A stretch of DNA of 6,035 nt. Origin: Eubacterium sp. GTDB taxonomy: Bacteria > Bacillota > Clostridia > Oscillospirales > Acutalibacteraceae. The stretch spans positions 1-6,035 of the forward strand of contig JAIDJS010000135.1 of assembly GCA_029052085.1 (NCBI GenBank), given 5' to 3'. Made by a program: the position numbers and the translations under genes. Each line of letters opens with the position of its first letter. The first letter of the stretch is position 1. Positions 5,035 to 6,035 of this stretch are shown piece by piece. A model generated the notes under the pieces. It saw only the letters and a program-made list of their open reading frames with translations, had not been told where the DNA came from and searched no databases.

Positions 5035-5074
5035 TTGTTAAAAGAAAAGGCAGGAAGTTTCACTTCCTGCCTTT
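5035..5074 (-). terminator. Rho-independent terminator of the nanA-lipoprotein unit (leftward)
   Basis: A perfect 13-bp stem (5046-5058 with 5062-5074, AAAGGCAGGAAGT, three-base loop) begins five bases after the lipoprotein stop and is followed leftward by TTTCTTTTAAC. It insulates the NlpC/P60 promoter, which starts about 25 bases further on. Confidence 0.92.
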
Positions 5075-5079
5075 CTGTT

Positions 5080-5742
5080 TTATTGATTTGAACCGGTCCA
5101 ATCAACATCATAATCATATTCAAGAGAAAGCTTTGTAATTTTGCCTGATTGCAAATCAAAGCTCATAAAGTATTCATAATCGTCCATTGTTGCAGGAGAA
5201 AACCACATAACCTCATCACCTGTAAAATCAGGAAACTGTTCTCCTGCCTTGGTACGGGACATTTCGCTAAGCGGAGTACCATCAAAAACAATTCTGTCCA
5301 AATCTGCTTTTTCATCTGTTCCGGAAAGGCTGAATTCAAGACGGGCAATCGTACAATCGCCCATTCGGGTTTCCTTAACTTCATCCGTTACCATAGAAAT
5401 ATGCGCAAATATGTGGTCCGTAATCCAGATGGAAGCAGCTGTATAATATGTATTCGGAGCAAGAATTGTATCAGGGTCTATTTCATAAGTTTTGATATTT
5501 GTTATACCCTCTGACGCATCGGAAACAGTTACCTTAAGTCCTGAATCAAGAAGGGACTGAACCTTTGTTTCGCCAACACGAACCTCAACACCGTTTATGG
5601 AAACAGTATAGAGAACACCGGTGCTCTCCTTTGTTTCGTCTTCCTCTCCGGAAGCGGAATTTGAGCAGCCTGCAGCAGTTAAAACAATAAATAATACAGA
5701 AAGCATAACTGCAAAAACGTTTAATAATTTTGATTTTTTCAT
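5080..5742 (-). CDS. Putative lipoprotein of unknown function, downstream of nanA (220 aa)
   Basis: The start at 5742 has GGAGG eight bases upstream; an in-frame ATG at 5757 is less likely because that ribosome site falls inside its coding part. Residues 1-25 form a lipoprotein signal peptide (MKKSK, hydrophobic core, LTAAGC) with Cys26 as the lipidated residue. An acidic spacer (SGEEDETKES) follows, so the protein should sit on the outer face of the membrane. The mature part begins YTVSINGVEVRVGETKV and continues QSLLDSG, then alternates strands with acidic segments (e.g. DADL-like KADLDRIVFDG, and a C-terminal EYDYDVDW). I recognise no named family. It starts 18 bases after the nanA stop and ends the unit with its own terminator, so co-expression with sialic acid metabolism is likely. 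A role as a binding or sensing lipoprotein would be guesswork. Confidence 0.85.
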   Translation of the reverse strand: MKKSKLLNVFAVMLSVLFIVLTAAGCSNSASGEEDETKESTGVLYTVSINGVEVRVGETKVQSLLDSGLKVTVSDASEGITNIKTYEIDPDTILAPNTYYTAASIWITDHIFAHISMVTDEVKETRMGDCTIARLEFSLSGTDEKADLDRIVFDGTPLSEMSRTKAGEQFPDFTGDEVMWFSPATMDDYEYFMSFDLQSGKITKLSLEYDYDVDWTGSNQ

Positions 5743-5760
5743 AATTATATCCTCCATAAA

Positions 5761-6035
5761 TTATTCGCTAAGAAGCTTTTCAGCAATCTTTTTCATTGAA
5801 GCACGGCATTCATCGCTGATAGGAAGAAACGGCCTTCTGCATTCGCCCATATCAATTCCCATTTCTGTTAAAATTGCTTTTTCAGACTGGAAAACGCCAT
5901 ATTTTATCATTTCACAAATGATTTCATCCGCTTCATTTTGCCCTTTGATTGCTTCATCAATATTGCCTGATTTAAAATCATCCATGATTTTTTTGAATTT
6001 TTTGACCATAAATTTATATTTGCTTCCGATTGCAC
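5761..6035 (-). CDS. nanA: N-acetylneuraminate lyase, C-terminal 91 residues, 5' end cut by window edge
   Basis: The frame is open to the right edge; an internal Met at 6009 is not the start, because the codons before it read AIGSKYKF. This corresponds to the AIGSTYN motif of N-acetylneuraminate lyases in the DHDPS/NAL aldolase family. Downstream come the family's C-terminal helices and the typical YGVFQSEKAIL and GIDMGECRRPFLPIS. NanA splits N-acetylneuraminate into N-acetylmannosamine and pyruvate in the cytoplasm, the first step of sialic acid catabolism. The catalytic Lys and Tyr lie outside the window, so activity cannot be judged. The Ser of the sugar-binding motif is kept, while the usual Thr and Asn are both Lys here. 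A related aldolase of the same family is the main alternative. It is co-directional with the lipoprotein gene 18 bases downstream. Confidence 0.85.
   Translation of the reverse strand, partial: AIGSKYKFMVKKFKKIMDDFKSGNIDEAIKGQNEADEIICEMIKYGVFQSEKAILTEMGIDMGECRRPFLPISDECRASMKKIAEKLLSE

Noticed and set aside
5149..5514. 121-aa plus-strand frame opposite the lipoprotein gene
   Set aside because: It is antisense to a gene with a clear lipoprotein signal and ribosome site, and has no such support itself.

Overview
The window looks like a low-GC gut Firmicute of the class Clostridia, probably near Ruminococcus/Eubacterium (Oscillospiraceae). This is inferred from the A+T-rich DNA, strong AGGAGG-type ribosome sites, a DUF6017-type replication protein, lysine-rich FN3-type repeat proteins on an NlpC/P60 enzyme, and a Firmicute-style N-acetylneuraminate lyase. 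It holds seven protein genes, two of them cut by the window edges, one complete tRNA and one tRNA fragment.

Positions 1 to about 1996 appear to be the right-hand end of an integrated mobile element. A leftward operon starts at 1856. It encodes a 61-aa cysteine-rich protein, a plasmid/ICE-type replication initiator-like protein (winged-helix N-terminus plus DUF6017), a small protein of the cysteine-rich KTR type, and an exported protein that runs off the left edge. The gaps are 3, 10 and 23 bases, and each downstream gene has a clear ribosome site. Between the operon and the chromosome lie a 46-base near-palindrome (1870-1915) and then the 3' part of a tRNA-Thr(UGU) gene (1951-1996), which begins abruptly at the anticodon loop. 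This is the expected signature of tyrosine-recombinase integration into a tRNA gene, with the displaced 3' end left as the distal att site.

Positions 2003 to 6035 look like resident chromosome. tRNA-Tyr(GUA) follows six bases after the tRNA-Thr remnant and ends in a very strong terminator. A 104-aa orphan protein (2370-2684, +) has a leader that can fold in two mutually exclusive ways. It is followed by convergent terminators and a 680-aa secreted NlpC/P60 cell-wall hydrolase with five C-terminal beta-sandwich repeats (2906-4948, -). That gene has a perfect consensus promoter with a 9-bp dyad around its -35 box. Further right, a leftward pair consists of the 3' end of N-acetylneuraminate lyase (nanA) and, 18 bases later, an unrecognised 220-aa lipoprotein that ends in its own terminator.

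The clearest biological story is the tRNA-Thr junction: the element has separated tRNA-Tyr from whatever promoter served a tRNA-Thr/tRNA-Tyr pair. A candidate outward promoter at the element edge could restore its expression. No CRISPR array, insertion sequence or transposase gene is visible.
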